Notes: generated by a model not told the origin, from the sequence alone. A stretch of 44,824 nucleotides of DNA from Salinivenus sp. (GCA_018609755.1 JAHENZ010000169.1:1-44824), one strand, 5' to 3'. Shown: positions 1 through 8,692, numbered from the stretch's first letter. Numbers and translations: made by a program.

Positions 1-32
1 AGCAGATTCCGCGCAGGAGATACAGACGGAAA

Positions 33-136
33 TACCGATCCGTGAGAACGTACCTAAACGACTTTTTTCAGCCTGTTGAGAACCGTGCGCAGCTAAAATC
101 GAAACCAAACTTCAGAAACTTATTCACGGATCGGTG
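33..136. repeat. Miniature inverted-repeat element, family 1, copy A
   Basis: Ends are inverted repeats: CCGATCCGTGA after a TA at 33-34 and TCACGGATCGG ending at 134. The dinucleotide after the right end is TG, so one copy of the expected TA duplication looks mutated. No protein is encoded. The left interior (GTACCTAAA) matches copy B at 12767. The body is 100 bp, against 98 bp in copies B and C. TA duplication and this size suit a non-autonomous element mobilised by an IS630/Tc1-mariner type transposase; that assignment is inference. Confidence 0.8.
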
Positions 137-182
137 GCGTCCCGATCTCTGCGAGTTCTCGCGTTTCAGTTGTGCAAGCCCA

Positions 183-312
183 CTAGTGGTCAGTCAAGCC
201 GAAGGCGTCGGGTGCCGAATTGAATACGCCCGCTTGAATGATGCTTCAACGACCTGAATACCGTTCGTTGATCGGGGCTCTACTCGAAATGGAAAACTTG
301 ACGCACCACTAG
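183..312. repeat. 130-bp miniature inverted-repeat element, family 2, copy 1
   Basis: Starts CTAGTGGTCAGTCAA and ends TTGACGCACCACTAG; the two ends are inverted repeats with 13 of 15 positions alike. Its length is exactly that of copies at 5648-5777 and 24011-24140, and the left 30 bp are clearly related to them, but the interior has diverged most in this copy. CTAG lies at both ends of all three copies and is either the outer part of the inverted repeat or a 4-bp target duplication of the kind used by IS5-group elements. No coding capacity. Confidence 0.85.
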
Positions 313-352
313 ATCTAGTGGATCGTTCCAGATGAATTTACGGGTTGAAGTC

Positions 353-521
353 GCGATCTCAAAATTCCCAAATTTCGGCACGTCATTTCGAGCATGGCAA
401 TCTGAGATTGCCTACGTCGAGAAATCTTCCAGACGAAGCCGCCGACTTCGGGGAGGCTTCTCGACTTGGCCATCTAGATGGCCTTGCTCGAAGCGACCTG
501 CTTGAGGAATTTTGAGATCGC
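353..521. repeat. Inverted-repeat element of about 169 bp, third type
   Basis: A perfect 16-bp inverted repeat, GCGATCTCAAAATTCC at 353-368 and its complement at 506-521, brackets about 137 bp. Inside it, a GTCATTTCGAGC-like motif near 382 and GCTCGAAGCGAC near 486 form a second, nested inverted pair, and further short palindromes (TGAGATTGCC region, TGGCCATCTAGATGGCC) follow. It encodes nothing and I see no second copy in the window. It resembles dispersed foldback repeats of Bacteroidota genomes; the class is inference. Confidence 0.55.
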
Positions 522-596
522 TTGAGACGTAAAAATGACGTGTAACAGTCCACTAGGCCCCTATGACGCGAGAATTACGCAGGCTCGCCTGCGTCC

Positions 597-640
597 AACA
601 AAAACCGCCCGCCTTGGGGGCAATCCCAAGACGGGCGGTT
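597..640 (-). terminator. Rho-independent terminator of the 666-1064 lipoprotein gene
   Basis: Read on the minus strand, a GC-rich hairpin (AACCGCCCG then TTGGG paired with CCCAA then CGGGCGGTT, with a 2-nt internal mismatch and 6-nt loop) is followed by a TTTTTGTTGG tail. It begins 26 bp beyond the stop codon of the lipoprotein gene. Confidence 0.85.
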
Positions 641-665
641 CGTCCTCCTTCATGGAGACGAGAGG

Positions 666-1064
666 TTACGAGACCGGCTTGTACTTTAGAAGAAGGCCGC
701 GAAGCTCCTTTACTTCCTGGGCCGAGGCCGTGGTCGACGACGACCAATTGTCCCCGTTCTCGGATCCGGTCGTGTGCTCCGTCTCACCCGTTACGCGGAT
801 TGAGACCGGCGCCATGAGGATGCCGTCTGCGCCCCGCTCGCGAGCCTTTTCGATTAGCTTGCGCTGCATCTTTTCGGAGCGCATGAAGAGGTGGTTGTCG
901 CCTTCCACCCGCATCTCGCCCATCACGGTATAGGGGCGGGTCACGTCAGCCTCGTCGAAGAAGAGGTCGACCTGTGTCGTGGCAGGATAGGTGGAGCCGA
1001 CGTAGTCGGTGGTCATGCAGCCGGTGAGGGCCAAAACCAGCAGGATGAAGGAAAGGCGTGTCAT
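666..1064 (-). CDS. Small putative outer-membrane lipoprotein, function unknown
   Basis: A 132-residue protein with a classical lipoprotein signal: Met-Thr-Arg, a hydrophobic stretch to about residue 13 and a lipobox LTGC with the lipidated Cys at residue 16. The mature part has no motif I can assign; residues 60-95 (MRSEKMQRKLIEKARERGADGILM region) look like a helix followed by a strand, as in small proteins that track surface-exposed or heavy-metal-binding YbjQ-like folds, but this is only a weak resemblance. It stands alone, is followed by a good terminator and has no operon partner. The signal and terminator make the gene convincing; the role is unknown. Confidence 0.8.
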   Translation of the reverse strand: MTRLSFILLVLALTGCMTTDYVGSTYPATTQVDLFFDEADVTRPYTVMGEMRVEGDNHLFMRSEKMQRKLIEKARERGADGILMAPVSIRVTGETEHTTGSENGDNWSSSTTASAQEVKELRGLLLKYKPVS

Positions 1065-1401
1065 AAGAGGCTCCGCACAGCGGCGAGAGACGAAAAAAAG
1101 TGAGGACGCAAGAAACGAATACCCTGAGGGCCTGTGCTCAGCAACTGGCGCGAGCGGGATGCGCTAAATGCCTCGTCCTGGGAAATGGACAGTCCAGTCG
1201 TAGCGTCAGGCGTAGATTTGGAAGCACACTCCAGATTTTCACTCACGACGGTACGGGTTCCATCTGACGGGAACGGTCTATCCGACACGGAAAACGGGAC
1301 GGATCATGAGCACCGAGCCGTTTGATTGACGGGAATGGCGACCGTACATTTCCCCGCCGGGAAGGCCTACTGGTTCAAGACAAACGCTGACGTTCCGACT
1401 C
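1065..1401. other. Intergenic region between divergent genes
   Basis: About 337 bp between the minus-strand lipoprotein gene and the plus-strand amidotransferase. It must hold both promoters. I find no strong hairpin, repeat, RNA gene or convincing small reading frame in it. Confidence 0.5.
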
Positions 1402-2280
1402 ATGTGCAGATTGTACGGGTTGCAGGCCACGCATCCGAGCCGCGCGGCCTGCGAGCTTCTCGACGCCCAAAATGCGCTCATCCAGCAAAGCGAGACGGAC
1501 GCTCGCGGCCTCTCCAACCCGCATGGGTGGGGCATGGGGCACGTGGCCAACGGCACGACCGCTTGCATTCGGCAGGTTGAGCCGGCGTCGGAAAGTGCCG
1601 AGTATCGAAAGAAGGCACTCCTTACGGCGGGCACCACCGTTCTCGCCCACGTCCGCCGGGCTACAGTGGGAGAACCAGAGCACGAAAATACGCATCCGTT
1701 TCGGCGCGGCTCGTCCCTTCTCGTTCACAACGGCCACGTGCCCGCCTTCGATCGGGTGCGGCCCCGCCTCCTCGATCGGCTGGACGAGGACCGGCGCCGA
1801 TCCATCCGGGGCAGCACGGACAGCGAGCACATCCTCGTGTTGCTCCTGCAACTTCGGGAGGAGCAGCCGGACGGGCCCCTCCACGTCATCACGCGTCGGG
1901 CAGTGCATTTGATACAAAACTGGGTACGGAAGGAGGCCCCTACCGCAACGGTCGAGGCGGTCGACGCCGACACGAGCACGCTCGGCCACGACAATCTCGA
2001 AGGTTGTCTGGGGCTCAACCTGCTATGGACGGACGGCGAGACCCTGAGTGGGGCCCGACTCAATCGGACGCTCTGGTCGCTCGAGCGCGACCACGTCCAC
2101 ATGTGCTCCCTCTACGACGAGGACGACGTCGACCTGCTCGACGACAAGCCGTATCACTCGACCACCCTCGCGTCCGAGCGCCTCACGGATGAGGACTGGA
2201 TCGAGGTGCCCAACGGTTCCGTCTTTCGCGTCGGCACGGACGGCATCCTTCACCTTGAGGGTTTGGATGCCGCCGGTTGA
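1402..2280 (+). CDS. Class II glutamine amidotransferase (YafJ/EgtC-like), paralogue 1
   Basis: A 292-residue protein starting Met-Cys-Arg-Leu-Tyr-Gly; Cys2, exposed by removal of Met, is the expected N-terminal nucleophile of Ntn-type glutaminases. NPHGWGMGH (about 39-47), HVRRATVG (about 83-90), NTHPF and the HNGHV stretch are the motifs of the GATase type 2 fold as in YafJ and EgtC. The family splits glutamine or gamma-glutamyl amides; the substrate here is not evident. It is a close paralogue of the protein at 15951-16829: same length, long identical stretches, and related sequence just past the stop codon. It sits alone, with no ergothioneine genes beside it, so I do not call it egtC. 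Confidence 0.85.
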   Translation: MCRLYGLQATHPSRAACELLDAQNALIQQSETDARGLSNPHGWGMGHVANGTTACIRQVEPASESAEYRKKALLTAGTTVLAHVRRATVGEPEHENTHPFRRGSSLLVHNGHVPAFDRVRPRLLDRLDEDRRRSIRGSTDSEHILVLLLQLREEQPDGPLHVITRRAVHLIQNWVRKEAPTATVEAVDADTSTLGHDNLEGCLGLNLLWTDGETLSGARLNRTLWSLERDHVHMCSLYDEDDVDLLDDKPYHSTTLASERLTDEDWIEVPNGSVFRVGTDGILHLEGLDAAG

Positions 2281-2496
2281 GCTGTGCGGCGGTTTAGCTT
2301 TAATCTGATGTCCGTTCCTGAGCAGTTCTTTCATCGCGCCATCCTCTTTGTGAGTGTGTTTTGCCGGGAGGTCTCGGCAACGACTTCACGCAACGCAGTA
2401 CACACGGCCCGAGAACGTCTCGCTCCTGTCCTGCCGGTCCGAATTCCCCTTGACGCAGGGAACCCGACCCCCCCTCGGGAATAAAGGGTTTCTGTC

Positions 2497-2516
2497 TATA
2501 CTTACTAATTGGTAAG
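2497..2516. promoter_or_regulatory. Putative TetR operator in front of the regulator gene
   Basis: CTTACTAATTGGTAAG at 2501-2516 is an imperfect palindrome (14 of 16 symmetric) that ends 6 bp before the TetR start codon and overlaps its AAGGAG ribosome-binding site. It shares CTTAC/GTAAG half-sites with the stronger palindrome at 3174-3199, so autoregulation by the TetR protein is likely. Confidence 0.7.
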
Positions 2517-2522
2517 GAGCCG

Positions 2523-3119
2523 ATGCCCGTGTCCCCGGATCCAGCGACGACCGACCGCCCCGACACTGCCGAGCGGATTCTCGACTGTGCCCAGGAACGA
2601 CTGCAACGGCGAGGCTACAACGCTGTCAGCTACGGGGATCTGGCTGAAGAGCTCGATCTGACGACTGCCGCCATTCACTACCACTTTCCGTCGAAGGGCG
2701 ACCTCGTGCAAACGCTGGTCCGGCGCTATCGTCGCACGAGTGCCCAAACGCGGAACCGTCTCCGCGAGAAGAACGACACCCTTCGCGAGCGACTCACGCA
2801 GTACGTCGATCTCTTCTCCGGAATCATGGACGGGGGCGGCCTTTGTCTCTGCGGCGTCCTAGCGGCCGACGAGGACACGCTTCCGGACGAGGTGCGCCGG
2901 GAGGTTCGCGGGTTCTTTGACGACCAGGAAGAGTGGCTCACCGAGATCATTGCGGCCGATACGACAGGGGGAGGCAACCTACAGGGATGCGACTCGGCCC
3001 GGGCGGTCGCCCGGCTGTTTCTGGCTGCGGTCGAGGGCGCCATGCTCACGACGCCGAACCGAGACCCGGCGACGTACACCGAAACGCTCCACACCCTCGT
3101 CGACTCGATTGTAACGTAA
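2523..3119 (+). CDS. TetR/AcrR family transcriptional repressor
   Basis: A 198-residue regulator. Residues about 15-62 form the TetR helix-turn-helix domain, with the typical AAIHYHFPSKGDLV recognition-helix segment near 49-62. The C-terminal ligand domain has an LCLCGVLAADEDTLP stretch seen in one TetR subfamily; the paired Cys there could sense redox state or thiol-reactive compounds, which is inference. An AAGGAG box is 3-4 bp before ATG. Matching CTTAC/GTAAG palindromes lie before this gene and between it and the AhpD-like gene downstream, so it probably represses itself and that neighbour. No efflux pump is adjacent. Confidence 0.9.
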   Translation: MPVSPDPATTDRPDTAERILDCAQERLQRRGYNAVSYGDLAEELDLTTAAIHYHFPSKGDLVQTLVRRYRRTSAQTRNRLREKNDTLRERLTQYVDLFSGIMDGGGLCLCGVLAADEDTLPDEVRREVRGFFDDQEEWLTEIIAADTTGGGNLQGCDSARAVARLFLAAVEGAMLTTPNRDPATYTETLHTLVDSIVT

Positions 3120-3173
3120 GCCCTCCTTTTTCCACCGATGGAGAGGAAAAGGGAACTTCCGTTCTATTCCTGA

Positions 3174-3199
3174 ATACTTACCTACTAGTAAGTAAGTAT
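3174..3199. promoter_or_regulatory. Near-perfect 26-bp palindromic operator before the AhpD-like gene
   Basis: ATACTTACCTACT followed by AGTAAGTAAGTAT forms a 26-bp palindrome with a single mismatched pair. It lies 86 bp before the AhpD-like start codon and shares half-sites with the site at 2501-2516 in front of the TetR gene. It is the best operator candidate in the window. Confidence 0.75.
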
Positions 3200-3284
3200 C
3201 TGGTCGGCTCCGGTTTCGATCGGAGGGCTCATACGAGCTAAGACCTTCCCGACATTCGTTCACTCAACAATTCAGCCTCTCAAT

Positions 3285-3812
3285 ATGGCTACCTCCACTG
3301 CCCAACAGACCGACCACGCCGAACAGGTCCACGACAAAGCGAAGCAGGCGCTCGGCTTCGTGCCGAACCTCATCACGGAAATGACGAAGGAAAACCCGGC
3401 CGTCGGGGACGCCTACCTGACCGCCACGGGCATCGTTGAAGAGGGCGGCGTGCTCTCTTCCGCGGAGCAGCAGGCCGTCATCCTGGCCATTTCCAGCTAC
3501 AACGATTGCCACTACTGCACGAAGGCCCACGCCGTAGCCGGCAAGCAGGCCGGCCTCGACGCCGAGACTGTCGACACAATCAACGAAGGCGGCCTTCCGA
3601 ACGACGACCGGCTGAAAAGCCTCGTGCGGGCAACCCGTCGCATCCTGGGGAAGCGCGGTTGGCTCTCCGACGGGGACGAGGCGGAATTCGCCGACCTCGG
3701 CCTGGAGCGTCCCGAGTTCTACGAGATCGTTGCACTCGTGGGCATCAAGACGATGAGTAATTACGTGAACCACATTGCTGAGACGGAGGTCGACGAGCCC
3801 TTTCAGCAATAG
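3285..3812 (+). CDS. AhpD-like carboxymuconolactone decarboxylase-family alkylhydroperoxidase
   Basis: A 175-residue protein with the AhpD-like core: an NDCHYCTKAH motif with Cys75, Cys78 and His82 giving the CxxCxxxH redox site. Family members reduce peroxides or protect thiols using this Cys pair, normally as trimers or hexamers in the cytosol. Related peroxidase-like proteins are often under redox or electrophile-sensing TetR regulators, and the palindrome at 3174-3199 links this gene to the upstream TetR gene. It is transcribed alone and closed by a strong terminator at 3849-3890. Confidence 0.9.
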   Translation: MATSTAQQTDHAEQVHDKAKQALGFVPNLITEMTKENPAVGDAYLTATGIVEEGGVLSSAEQQAVILAISSYNDCHYCTKAHAVAGKQAGLDAETVDTINEGGLPNDDRLKSLVRATRRILGKRGWLSDGDEAEFADLGLERPEFYEIVALVGIKTMSNYVNHIAETEVDEPFQQ

Positions 3813-3848
3813 GCTGTGCGTTCCGTTCCGCGCGACTGGTTGTCGTGC

Positions 3849-3890
3849 AGCGCCGATTCCACGGAGGTCGTGGAGTCGGCGCTTTTTTTT
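3849..3890 (+). terminator. Strong rho-independent terminator after the AhpD-like gene
   Basis: AGCGCCGATTCCACG pairs with CGTGGAGTCGGCGCT around a short loop, with one mismatch, and is followed by eight or more T residues. It starts 36 bp after the stop codon. Confidence 0.9.
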
Positions 3891-3953
3891 GGCTCGTCGT
3901 GTCTCGAAACGGTACGCGAGCGAAGGCGAGTACTCAAGAGAGGTCTCGTGGCC

Positions 3954-5381
3954 TTACCCGGCAAGTAGTCCTGCCCCGATGAAGGCGGCGGCTGCCAGTC
4001 CGGCCTGCACAAGCGCGTAGGGCATCTGTGTGTTGACGTGGTCGACGTGGTCGCAGGCCGCGGCCATCGAGGAGATGATGGACGTGTCGGAGAGGGGAGA
4101 GGCGTGATCACCGAAGATGCCGCCCGAGAGCACGGCCCCCAGCAGCAGCGAGGGCGGAAGCTGGAGGCCCTGGGCCAGCGGCATGGCCACTGGAATGAGG
4201 ATGGCGAAGGCCGTCCACGACGAGCCGAGCGTGAAGGCCACGAAGCCCGTCACGACGTAGACGAGAACGGGCATCCACCACGCGGGGCCGCCCCCCTCCA
4301 CCAGTCCCACCACGTACGTCCCCATCTCCAGTGCCTGCGACACCTGCCCCAGCGCAAACGCGAGCACAAGCAGGAGCGTCACCGGCACGAGGCCCGACGC
4401 GCCCGTCAGTACCCAGTCCATAGCGTCGTTGAGCGAGAGCGGAGCGTCGCCCCCGGGAGGCGGCACCGTGTACAGGAGGAGCGCCGTCCCCACCGCCGTC
4501 CCGACGGCCCACAGCACGGCCGTCGACCCGCTGCCGTCCATTAGGGAGCCGCCGCCGGTGACGACGAGTCCCACGAAGATCATCGCGACCATAACGACTA
4601 CTGGCAGCAGCAGGTTGCGGGCGCGGGGCACTACGTCCTCAGACGGATCGATGCGGGCCACATCCTCGTCGACCATCGGCTGGGCCTCGGGGCGCAGAAC
4701 CTGCCCGGTCGACTCGGCCCGTTCCTCCGCCCGCCGCATCGCCCCGAACCTCCACCCCGTGAGGGCCAACAGCAGCGAAAACCCGATTGCAAAGAGGGCA
4801 AAAAAGTTGAAGAGCACCGCCTGGGCCAGTACCGACACGGCGGACACGTCGAGGTCCTGGGCCGCGAGCAGGCCCAGCACGAAGGCTCCCCATCCGTTCA
4901 GCGGAATCGACATGCAGACCGGTGCGCAGGTCGCGTCGCAGTAGTAGGCCAGTTTTTCGCGAGGGAGGTTGAGACGATCAAAGAGCGGTCGGCTAACGGC
5001 CCCGACGGTGAGGGAGGAAATGTTCGACTCCACGAAGAGAACGACCCCGACGCTCCAGGCCAGCAGCTCGGCGCCGCGCTGGCTCTCGCCCCATCCTTGC
5101 CGCCGCGCCCACTCGATGAAGCCCTGTACACCCCCGGACGCCTGGACGAGGGCGATCAGGCTTCCCACCAGCAGGCAGAAGAGGAGGATGCGGACGTTGC
5201 TCTCGGTGGCGAAGACGGCCACCACCTGGTCGGCCAGCTCCCGAAGCCCGAGTACCGGATTTCCTCCTACGAGAATCGTGGTGCCCAGCCAGAGGCCCGC
5301 GAAGAGCGACAGGTAGATCTGGCGGGTCCACAGGGCCAGTGCAATCGCCACGACGGGCGGCAGTAGCACAATCCAGTCCAT
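3954..5381 (-). CDS. NhaC-type Na+/H+ antiporter
   Basis: A 475-residue, highly hydrophobic inner-membrane protein with about 10-12 helices. The start (MDWIVLLPPVVAIALALWTRQIY region) and the GDHASPLSDTSIISS signature near 425 followed by CDHVDHVNTQMPYAL are characteristic of the NhaC branch of the ion-transporter superfamily. Members exchange Na+ for H+, though some exchange amino acids or malate/lactate, so the substrate is not certain. Na+ extrusion would suit a halophile. It is monocistronic, convergent with the AhpD-like gene, with ATG directly after a short leader. Confidence 0.85.
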   Translation of the reverse strand: MDWIVLLPPVVAIALALWTRQIYLSLFAGLWLGTTILVGGNPVLGLRELADQVVAVFATESNVRILLFCLLVGSLIALVQASGGVQGFIEWARRQGWGESQRGAELLAWSVGVVLFVESNISSLTVGAVSRPLFDRLNLPREKLAYYCDATCAPVCMSIPLNGWGAFVLGLLAAQDLDVSAVSVLAQAVLFNFFALFAIGFSLLLALTGWRFGAMRRAEERAESTGQVLRPEAQPMVDEDVARIDPSEDVVPRARNLLLPVVVMVAMIFVGLVVTGGGSLMDGSGSTAVLWAVGTAVGTALLLYTVPPPGGDAPLSLNDAMDWVLTGASGLVPVTLLLVLAFALGQVSQALEMGTYVVGLVEGGGPAWWMPVLVYVVTGFVAFTLGSSWTAFAILIPVAMPLAQGLQLPPSLLLGAVLSGGIFGDHASPLSDTSIISSMAAACDHVDHVNTQMPYALVQAGLAAAAFIGAGLLAG

Positions 5382-5647
5382 TCGAGAGACGTGCCTTCAA
5401 TCCAAGAGTAGCAGTCCCGATGCGTATCACCAGACGCGCGCTCCGTTCCTGGCATTCTACCTCACTGGGCAGCGGCGTGCCTCGGTGTGTGGTGGACGTT
5501 CAGCATTGATGCGTTACCCGCACGGCCTCACCCAAATGACAGTCCTATCGCATCCGGCGGACAATCTCATAATCCCACACAGATGTCCTAGAGCGACGAT
5601 GTAGTCAGAAATTAGGCTCAGGGGAACCTCATAAACACATTCTAAGC
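5382..5647. other. Intergenic region left of the 130-bp element
   Basis: About 266 bp between the antiporter gene and the 130-bp repeat. It should hold the antiporter promoter. I see no hairpin with a T-tract, no RNA gene and no plausible small gene. Confidence 0.4.
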
Positions 5648-5777
5648 CTAGTGCTCAGTCAAGCTGAGGGTGTCGAGTGTCGAATCGTACTCTGTGTCTG
5701 GAGGTTGTTGGTTGCTACGAAGTTACGATTCGATGTCCAACGCCCAACCCGACACGGGGAACGTGACGCAGCACTAG
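5648..5777. repeat. 130-bp miniature inverted-repeat element, family 2, copy 2
   Basis: Begins CTAGTGCTCAGTCAAG and ends CGTGACGCAGCACTAG. It matches the copy at 24011-24140 along most of its length. Its right-hand CTAG contains the TAG stop codon (5774-5776) of the minus-strand P-type ATPase gene. If CTAG is the duplicated target, the insertion hit the stop codon itself yet left the protein unchanged. Confidence 0.9.
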
Positions 5778-8485
5778 TCCCGAGTGTGGTGAGGACGGTC
5801 CGCCGTTTGTGCAGAGAACGCTCTCTCCAAGGAGAGGTAGACCTGTCCCAGAAGGAGGGGCACGATGCTCGAGATCCCAATCAGCAGCCATCCATTCAGT
5901 CCCGGCGGCACGACCGAGAGAATGGTGGCCAGCGGGGGCCAGTACACCGCCAGCAGGAGGAGGGCCAGACAGAGGCCGAGGGCACCCCACACGTAGGGCG
6001 TGCGGGTGATTTCGTTGTCGAACCACCCGCTGTCGGGGCTTCGCATGTTGAAGACGTGGAGCAGCCGGCTGATGGAGAGCGTGAGGAACGAGACCGTGAC
6101 AGCGCGGTCCGTCGTCATTCCCAGTGAGCCCAGCGCCACGGCGAACGCTCCGAGGATGGTGAGAGCAATGACCACTCCATACCCCCCGATGAGACCCCAG
6201 TGATAGGGCGTAATCACCGACTCGGTCGGGGCGCGGGGCGGTCGATCCATCGTCTCCTCTGTGCCACGTCCGACGCCGAGGGCCAGGGCGGGAAACACGT
6301 CGTTGAGCACGTTGAGGTAGAGGATCTGCAGTGGAAGGAGGGGCAGCGGAAAGCCGAACGTGGCGGCGGCGCCCACGGCCAGGATCTCCCCGACGTTGCC
6401 CGAAAGCAGGTAGACGACGAACTTCCGGATGTTGTCGAAGATGATGCGTCCCTGCCGGATGGCCGCTACGATCGAGGAGAACGCATCGTCCTGCAGCACC
6501 ATGTCGGCGGCCTCTCGGGCCACGTCGGTGCCCCGCTTGCCCATCGCCACACCGATGTCGGCGCTGCGCAGAGCTGGGGCGTCGTTCACCCCGTCGCCGG
6601 TCATGGCCACGACCTGTCCTGAGGCCTGGTACAGGTCCACGAGGTCGAGTTTCTGCTTCGGCGTCACCCGCGAAAAGACGGCCGTGTGGCGCAGCTGCTC
6701 GCGGGCGTCCGCGTCCAGGTCGTGAATCGAGGCGAGATCTTCTCCTCTCTCCACCGTGTGCTCGTTCATCTGGATCCCGACGGCCTCGGCAATGGCGCGA
6801 GCCGTCTCCGGGTGGTCCCCCGTGACCATCGCCACCCGAATGCCGGCCTGTTGGCAGCGCTCGATGACCGGTCGCACGTCCGTCCGCGGCGGGTCGAGTA
6901 GGCCCACGAGGCCGATCAGCCCGAGATCGTCGTACGGGTTCGCGTCCGTGTCGGGCACCATTTTTCGGGCCAGCGCAAGCACCCGCAGGCCGTCCTTGGC
7001 CAGGGTTTCACTGCGTTCGATCCACTGCCGTCGAGTCTCGTCGTCGAAGGGGACGGTCCCTTCCGGACCGAGGACGTGGGAGCACACGTCTATAACGGCT
7101 TCGGGGGCGCCTTTTACGGTCACCAGCACGTCGTCGGCCCCGTCGTGGTAGGTGGCCATCATGTTCGTGTCCCGGGTAAACTCGACCGTCCGCAGGAGCG
7201 GATACGTCTCCAGGAGTGACGCGCGGGAGGACCCCGCGTCCGCCCCTAGCTTCAGAAGCGCCAGCTCCAGTGGATCGCCCGTGCTCTGCGTCGGGTCGTT
7301 CGGGTCCCGCTCGGCGCCGTTGCAGAGCGTGCCTACCTCGATGGCCTGCCGGAGGCGCTCGTCGTCCGTCTCGGGGAGCGGATCGAGATCGACTGTACGG
7401 TCGGCCATCACCAGCCGGTGCGCCGTCATTCGGTTTTCGGTGAGGGTCCCCGTCTTGTCGGTGCAGATGAGGGTAGTGGCCCCCAGCGTCTCGACGGCCG
7501 ACAGGCGCCGAACGTAGGCGTTGCGACGCAGCATGATCCACATGCCGTGGGCCAGCGCGACGGTGGCCACGATGGGGAGGCCCTCCGGAATGGCGGCCAC
7601 GGCCAGGGCAATGCCCGTTTCCACCATCAGCAGGAGGGGGCGGCCCGCCAGCAGTCCGGCACCGGCCACGGCCGCGGCAATCCCGATGGTGAGCCAGACG
7701 AGGCGCCGTCCCAGCTGGTCGAGTTTCTGTTCCAGCGGCGTGTCGCCTCCCTCGGCGGTTTCCACCATCTCGGAAATGGCCCCGAGCTCCGTGTCCATTC
7801 CCGTCGCCACCACAACGCCCTGGGCTGTACCCTCCGTTACGGCCGTGCCCTTGTACGTCATGCACGACCGCTCGGCAAGGGGCGTCTCCGGCGCCACGGG
7901 CTCGGAAGTCTTGGCTACGGGCACCGACTCGCCCGTGAGAGCCGATTCGTCGACCTGCAACCGGTCGACGTCGAGGAGGCGCAGGTCGGCGGGGACCAGG
8001 TCCCCTCCTTCTAGGTGAACGACGTCACCCGGGACCAGCTCCTCGGCCGCAATGACATCGGAGGCTCCGTCGCGCTGCACACGGGCGGTGACCTGCCCGA
8101 GTTGCTGCAGGGCCTCCATCGAGCGGACGGCCCGCCACTCGGTGAAAAACCCGATGGCGGTATTGATCGCGAGGACCGCGGCAATAGCGAGGGCTTCGAT
8201 GGTCTGTCCGAAAAGAAACGACACTCCCATCGCCACGACCAGCAGCAGAACGACCAGGCTTTTGAACTGCTCCCACAGAATGATCGCAACGCTCCGGTGT
8301 TCGATGTCCCGCAGACGATTCGGGCCGATCTCTTCCAGCCGCCGCGCGGCCTCGTCCGCATTGAGGCCCGCTGCCGACGCCCCAACCGAGTCGAGCACCT
8401 GTTCCGATTCTGAACTCCATGGGAGTTCCTCGGATGTCGACACGTTTTTGGGGGGCGCGGGAGTAGAGGGGGCCGGATCACTCAT
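5774..8485 (-). CDS. PacL/PMR1-like cation-transporting P-type ATPase
   Basis: P-type ATPase of about 903 residues, using the ATG at 8485 where similarity to the family begins; an in-frame ATG at 8608 would add 41 residues of low-complexity sequence. Cation-ATPase N-domain (about 25-95), LTGES actuator motif, DKTGTLTENRM with phosphorylated Asp343, TGDHPETARAIA and GDGVNDAPALRSADIGVAMG are all present. IPEGLP in membrane helix 4 and NVLNDVFP in helix 6 are typical of type IIA Ca2+ or Mn2+ pumps, so it probably exports Ca2+/Mn2+ from the cytosol; the ion is inference. The stop codon lies in the terminal CTAG of the 130-bp repeat. Confidence 0.9.
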   Translation of the reverse strand: MSDPAPSTPAPPKNVSTSEELPWSSESEQVLDSVGASAAGLNADEAARRLEEIGPNRLRDIEHRSVAIILWEQFKSLVVLLLVVAMGVSFLFGQTIEALAIAAVLAINTAIGFFTEWRAVRSMEALQQLGQVTARVQRDGASDVIAAEELVPGDVVHLEGGDLVPADLRLLDVDRLQVDESALTGESVPVAKTSEPVAPETPLAERSCMTYKGTAVTEGTAQGVVVATGMDTELGAISEMVETAEGGDTPLEQKLDQLGRRLVWLTIGIAAAVAGAGLLAGRPLLLMVETGIALAVAAIPEGLPIVATVALAHGMWIMLRRNAYVRRLSAVETLGATTLICTDKTGTLTENRMTAHRLVMADRTVDLDPLPETDDERLRQAIEVGTLCNGAERDPNDPTQSTGDPLELALLKLGADAGSSRASLLETYPLLRTVEFTRDTNMMATYHDGADDVLVTVKGAPEAVIDVCSHVLGPEGTVPFDDETRRQWIERSETLAKDGLRVLALARKMVPDTDANPYDDLGLIGLVGLLDPPRTDVRPVIERCQQAGIRVAMVTGDHPETARAIAEAVGIQMNEHTVERGEDLASIHDLDADAREQLRHTAVFSRVTPKQKLDLVDLYQASGQVVAMTGDGVNDAPALRSADIGVAMGKRGTDVAREAADMVLQDDAFSSIVAAIRQGRIIFDNIRKFVVYLLSGNVGEILAVGAAATFGFPLPLLPLQILYLNVLNDVFPALALGVGRGTEETMDRPPRAPTESVITPYHWGLIGGYGVVIALTILGAFAVALGSLGMTTDRAVTVSFLTLSISRLLHVFNMRSPDSGWFDNEITRTPYVWGALGLCLALLLLAVYWPPLATILSVVPPGLNGWLLIGISSIVPLLLGQVYLSLERAFSAQTADRPHHTRD

Positions 8486-8692
8486 GACGAGAAAGGGCGA
8501 GGGAAAACTGCATGAGGCAACCCAGGGGTCGTACGGAGCGCTCCGATCGCGTACGTCCGGAGCGAGGACCGTCGAGGCGGAAACTGCCCCGAGCGGTCTT
8601 CGATCCACAGTGGTGGGGTCACAGCCGTTCCCTTTGTTCTTTGAATACGAAGCGCCTCAGGTCGTTGGAGCTGACAGCCATCGCCCTGCGGG

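Noticed and set aside
42-257. A 71-codon open frame at the left edge
   Set aside because: It runs across two inverted-repeat elements, has no family resemblance and no ribosome-binding site; repeat DNA explains it.
2262-2300. Possible terminator after the first amidotransferase
   Set aside because: CCGCC and GGCGG can pair but the stem overlaps the stop codon, is short and has no clean T-tract.
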